Source: Pirellulales bacterium (GTDB taxonomy: Bacteria > Planctomycetota > Planctomycetia > Pirellulales > JACPPG01). From it: DNA of 64,000 bases. The stretch spans positions 1-64,000 of the forward strand of contig DASZWQ010000156.1 of assembly GCA_035546535.1 (NCBI GenBank). Direction: 5' to 3'. Below the pieces are notes generated by a model. The model searched no databases. It saw only the letters and a list, made by a program, of their open reading frames with translations, and was not told the origin of the DNA. A program made the position numbers and the translations under genes. Position 1 is the stretch's first letter. Every line of letters begins with the position of its first letter. Below are positions 60,742 to 64,000 of this stretch, piece by piece.

Positions 60742-61223
60742 CGAGAGGCTCGTGGACCGCGAACTTTGCGGCTGGTAAATATCAAGTGGCCGTCCAGGGC
60801 GTCAATCACAGCTGGAACCGGAACGGCGAACTGCCAGGCGAATGTGCCCGTTTACGGGCGGGAATGTAACCGGGGTCCGGCTAGCGCGCCGGTGCCGGTT
60901 TTTCGGCCCCGCGACGCTTTCGGCGGAACTCGCGACCCCCTTGCCACGATGTGCGGCGAATGGGTTAGCGAGCAGACGACCTAGAATTTAGGGATTCAAA
61001 GGGATTCAGTGGGCGGGCCGTGTCACCCCCCGGACCACCGCTAGCGGGCCGGCGGCGCTGCTCCGAATTCCTTCCCGACTTCCGGGGGCCTAGGTATAGT
61101 CTGTGAAGTTCGGGGCCGGCTTTCGCGGGGTCGCCCCGCCGTGATTGCGCCCCGTGCCGTTTCGGCGAGCTCCTGATGCAAGCCACTATGATGAACTTTC
61201 ACGATGACCGTCCGCGGGATTTC
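60742..61223. other. Intergenic region, nothing recognised
   Basis: About 480 bp upstream of the FG-GAP protein gene. Part of it (61176-61223) could be coding if an upstream ATG is used. No RNA gene, terminator or operator was seen. Confidence 0.4.
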
Positions 61224-63431
61224 ATGTTGCTTCGTCACGCGCGCACGGTCGCTGCGCTGTTTCTGGTGCTTGTCGCTGTTGCCCCGCGCACGGTAGGAGC
61301 CGATGAGCAGTTGTCCGGCTGGCAAGGGATGCGGATCGTCAAGCAGGAAGGCGCGCCGAGCCGGATGTTCGCCGCCGACCTGGCCGGTAGCGGGCGGCAG
61401 CAGTTGATCGTGGTCAACACGCGCATGTCGAGGCTGGATATCTATCGTTGGCTGCCCGCCGGCGATCGGAAAGCCGCGACCACTTCCGACGCCGAGCGTC
61501 CCAACGATCTGCCGGGTGCCGCCGATTGGAAGCGCGCGGAATTGGCGCTCGACGAGTTGCCTGCTGATGCACTCGCACGGGATATCGACGGCGACGGCAA
61601 GCCGGAGCTTGTCATTCTGACCACGCCTTCGAACAAAGTGCTGCTTTACAAGGCGGCCGCCGGCGACTCCGCCTCGGGCGTCGAGTGGAAGAAGGCCCGA
61701 CATTGGGATCTGCTACCGGGTGTACCTTCAGGCAAGCGTGAGCTTTTATTGCTGCGCGAGGCATCGCCGGGCGTGTTCGAGCTGTTCGTCAGTTGCGAGC
61801 AGGGGATTCAAACGCTGCAGTTGCAGCCCGGTGCGCGGGCGGCATGGCTCAGCCCACGCGAGCGGCGCGGCCGGCTGGAATGGCGCTTTGTCGATCTCGA
61901 CGGCGATGGCGACCAGGACCTGTGGGAATGGTCGCAACAACCGAAGCAGACGATTCGCTGGCACGAAAGCCGCGACGGCAAATTGATGTCGGCCCAGACG
62001 CTCTACGAACACCCGGTCGCCGGCGCCCGGGCGTTGCCGGTGCAGGGCGCTCCGGCGGAGTTGTTGCTTCTGGGCGGCGTGCAAGAAGGCTTGCTGCGGC
62101 GCTACGTCCTGGGACGCGGCGAAGAAAGCGAGCTTGGCCGCCAGGAATCGCTGCCGATGCCGGGCGGGCCGAAGGCGCTGTGGACTGGCATTCAACTCGC
62201 CGGAAAACCGGCGCTCGTGGCCGTCGACTCGGGCCAACCGCGACTGCGCGTGCAGCCGGTGGGCGATCTGGGATGGCAGGCCGAAGAAACCTTCCCGCTG
62301 ATTAGCGGCGTGCGCGGCCTGGCCGCGGCGCATGCCCAGCCCGGCAAGCTGCTCTTGTGGGTCAAGGATGCGACGGACCTGTACACGAGCGTGTGGGAAA
62401 ACAACCGGATGACCTATCCGGTGGCCATGCCGCAATCGGCCGACGTGGCCGACCGCACGATTCTCGCACTCGGGTCGACGGGCAACACCGCCTGGTGGGT
62501 GCAGCGCGTTGGCGCGGATCTCGACCTGTATGTGTGGGAGCAACAGCAGATGGAGCCCACGCGTACGCGTTTCACGGGCCAGGGCACGAAGGCCGAGAAA
62601 GTCATCTGGCTCGGTGGCAAGCGCGTGCTGGTGCAGCCATCGTACAGCAACACGCTGAAAGTCGTTTCGCTGGATGACGCCGGAAAAGTAGGAGTTCGCG
62701 AGCCGGCAAATCTGGTGAAAGTCGATCTCGCCGAATTCGGCATTTATAACTTCGGCGGTCGGCCGCGGCTGGGCCGGTTGACCGATGGTGTCCTGCAATG
62801 GCTCAACGACGACATGCAACCCACGGACCAGGTGATGCTGCCCGAGGGGCAAAAAATCGCCAGCTTTGTACCGCTGGCCGACGGCACGGCCTGGGCGCTG
62901 GAGCAAGGCGGGGCCTTCGTGCATCAACTCAAGCCTGACGACGCTGGCATCCTGCGCGTGAAGGACAGTATCAAGCCGCCGGGGGGAAGCCAGTTGTTGC
63001 TCGACGCCGTGCTGGGCTTGATGCTCGTCGACCAGGACAGTGTCATTCGCCTGGGCAAAGGCCGCCCCTGGGAATTGACGTTGAAAGACAGCTTCGACGG
63101 TCGCGTCGGTCGGCCGAGCGGCGTCAAGGAGCCCGCGATTCACCGCATCACGACGACCGACGTGACGGGCGACGGACAGGAAGAATGCATTCTGTTCGAC
63201 GACGCCCGCCACCAGGTCACGGTGCTAGGCCGTGGAGAGAACGGTCTCATCCCCCTCGGGTCGTGGAAGATTTTCGATGATCGCACGTACCCCTACGGCG
63301 GCAAGGAAGAACAGCAAGTCGCCGAGCCGCGCACCGTGATCGGCTTCGACGCCGACGGCGATCACGCGCAGGATCTGGCCCTCTTGTGCCAGGATCGATT
63401 GATCATTTACGTCGCTCGGGAGACGAATTGA
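61224..63431 (+). CDS. Secreted FG-GAP/VCBS repeat protein
   Basis: The 735-residue protein from the ATG at 61224 has a signal peptide (MLLRHARTVAALFLVLVAVAPRTVGA). It is a large beta-propeller-rich chain with several calcium-binding FG-GAP loops: DIDGDGKPELVILTTPS (about 140-155), DLDGDGDQDLWEW, DVTGDGQEECILFDD and FDADGDHAQDLALLCQDRLIIY at the end. No catalytic motif is visible. An earlier start at 61176 (with further Met codons at 61188/61191) would make the n-region too long. Its TGA overlaps the next ATG by one base, so it is translationally coupled to the protease gene. Confidence 0.82.
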   Translation: MLLRHARTVAALFLVLVAVAPRTVGADEQLSGWQGMRIVKQEGAPSRMFAADLAGSGRQQLIVVNTRMSRLDIYRWLPAGDRKAATTSDAERPNDLPGAADWKRAELALDELPADALARDIDGDGKPELVILTTPSNKVLLYKAAAGDSASGVEWKKARHWDLLPGVPSGKRELLLLREASPGVFELFVSCEQGIQTLQLQPGARAAWLSPRERRGRLEWRFVDLDGDGDQDLWEWSQQPKQTIRWHESRDGKLMSAQTLYEHPVAGARALPVQGAPAELLLLGGVQEGLLRRYVLGRGEESELGRQESLPMPGGPKALWTGIQLAGKPALVAVDSGQPRLRVQPVGDLGWQAEETFPLISGVRGLAAAHAQPGKLLLWVKDATDLYTSVWENNRMTYPVAMPQSADVADRTILALGSTGNTAWWVQRVGADLDLYVWEQQQMEPTRTRFTGQGTKAEKVIWLGGKRVLVQPSYSNTLKVVSLDDAGKVGVREPANLVKVDLAEFGIYNFGGRPRLGRLTDGVLQWLNDDMQPTDQVMLPEGQKIASFVPLADGTAWALEQGGAFVHQLKPDDAGILRVKDSIKPPGGSQLLLDAVLGLMLVDQDSVIRLGKGRPWELTLKDSFDGRVGRPSGVKEPAIHRITTTDVTGDGQEECILFDDARHQVTVLGRGENGLIPLGSWKIFDDRTYPYGGKEEQQVAEPRTVIGFDADGDHAQDLALLCQDRLIIYVARETN

Positions 63432-64000
63432 TGTTGCGGCGAATCTTTTTCGGCATGGTCTGCGGAACCATCGGCATGGTGCTGCACCCGGCAGCAGCGA
63501 CAGCCGGTCAGCAGGTGACCGTCACGCTCGTCGGCGGCGCCAAAATCACGGCTGAACTGCTGCGTGAAAACGACCAGGGCATCGTCCTGGACCTGGGGCA
63601 CGACGTCTTGCAGATTCCCGCTAAGCGGCTGCTCGGCATTGACCGCGGTGCCAATCAAGAGACCGACGAATCGCACCGCGACCGCGGCATTTTCCTGACC
63701 GGCCGTGCCGCGCCGGCCGACGTGCCCGAGTTGGCCAAGCGCTGTGGCGACTCGGTCGTGATGGTCAAGACCGCCGTGGGGCAGGGGAGCGGTTTCGTCA
63801 TCAGCCACAAAGGGCACCTGATCACGAACTACCACGTCGTCGAGGGCGAGACCAAGATCTCGGTCATCTACTTCAAGCCCACGCCGCAGGGCTATGAAAA
63901 GCACGAGTTGAAGAAGGTGCGCATATTGGCCTTGCAGCCGCTGCGCGATATTGCGCTTTTGCAGCTCGATTTGGCCGAACTGTCGGGCGATCCGCCCAAG
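63431..64000 (+). CDS. Trypsin-like serine protease (S1C/DegP-like), truncated by the window end
   Basis: The 190 visible residues run off the window end without a stop. The protein starts with a signal peptide (MLRRIFFGMVCGTIGMVLHPAAATAG), then a small strand-rich module (QVTVTLVGGAKITAELLRENDQGIVLDLGHDVLQIPAKRLLGI), then a trypsin-like domain: VPELAKRCGDSVVMVKTAVGQGSGFVISHKGHLITNYHVVEG with the catalytic His in TNYHVV (about 136), and LQPLRDIALLQLD with the catalytic Asp (about 174). The catalytic Ser would lie beyond the end. DegP-type enzymes degrade or chaperone misfolded exported proteins. It overlaps the FG-GAP gene (TGATG). Confidence 0.85.
   Translation, partial: MLRRIFFGMVCGTIGMVLHPAAATAGQQVTVTLVGGAKITAELLRENDQGIVLDLGHDVLQIPAKRLLGIDRGANQETDESHRDRGIFLTGRAAPADVPELAKRCGDSVVMVKTAVGQGSGFVISHKGHLITNYHVVEGETKISVIYFKPTPQGYEKHELKKVRILALQPLRDIALLQLDLAELSGDPPK

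Noticed and set aside
61746-63212. 488-codon open frame antisense to the FG-GAP gene
   Set aside because: His/Gln/Arg-rich mirror of FG-GAP codons; no domain.

Overview
The window is a high-GC bacterial chromosome segment that reads as Planctomycetota, most likely the Pirellulales branch. Pointers to this lineage are two large proteins with the PVC-type dehydrogenase propeller plus C-terminal CxxCH haem domain, a YTV-repeat secreted protein, a dockerin/PEP-CTERM protease, an isolated secretin domain, many secreted HEAT/TPR/propeller proteins, weak Shine-Dalgarno signals, and short interspersed hairpin repeats between genes. No rRNA, tRNA or CRISPR array was seen.

Layout. 1-3.3 kb: a direct repeat, a CE15-type esterase, an intact 890-bp IS5-superfamily element with a TTA target duplication, and rph. 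3.6-11.2 kb: a lipoate ligase-type gene, a membrane HEAT protein, the YTV protein, then a BlaI repressor plus M56 receptor operon with a double ACTA-N6-TAGT operator. 11.4-23.6 kb: recQ, the first PVC cytochrome, a nitronate monooxygenase, secreted propeller proteins including a redoxin-sialidase fusion, and a BRCT-MerR-TPR protein. 24-32 kb: a polytopic membrane protein, a CoA-binding protein, a toxin-antitoxin pair with a frameshifted toxin, moaB, a GNAT acetyltransferase, a Ser/Thr kinase and a 2-hydroxyacid dehydrogenase. 31.6-43.8 kb: MATE transporter, VOC protein, a DoxX/Gfo-Idh-MocA operon in which both proteins carry helical insertions, orphan immunity-type proteins (DUF4241, SMI1/KNR4, DUF4288), a TIM-barrel epimerase, a second toxin-antitoxin pair whose toxin is also frameshifted, and a secreted three-module STN-like protein. 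43.8-52 kb: the second PVC cytochrome, a candidate structured RNA, the dockerin/PEP-CTERM protease and a gene-poor stretch with very small genes. 52-64 kb: a secreted methyltransferase, a sirtuin, the rpmI-rplT-pheS-pheT translation cluster, a TPR protein, an isolated secretin domain, an FG-GAP protein and, at the edge, a trypsin-like protease.

How the parts fit. Translation (rpmI-rplT-pheS-pheT, rph) and cofactor genes (lipoate ligase, moaB) are housekeeping. Most of the rest is envelope biology: secreted carbohydrate-active and propeller proteins, haem dehydrogenases and membrane sensors. Accessory traffic shows as the IS, two decayed toxin-antitoxin modules, orphan immunity-type genes and at least four families of short inverted repeats.

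All calls come from reading sequence and translations; no database search was run. Family names are from recognised motifs. Start codons are inferred from signal peptides, spacing and conservation of the N-terminus, and several are uncertain as noted.
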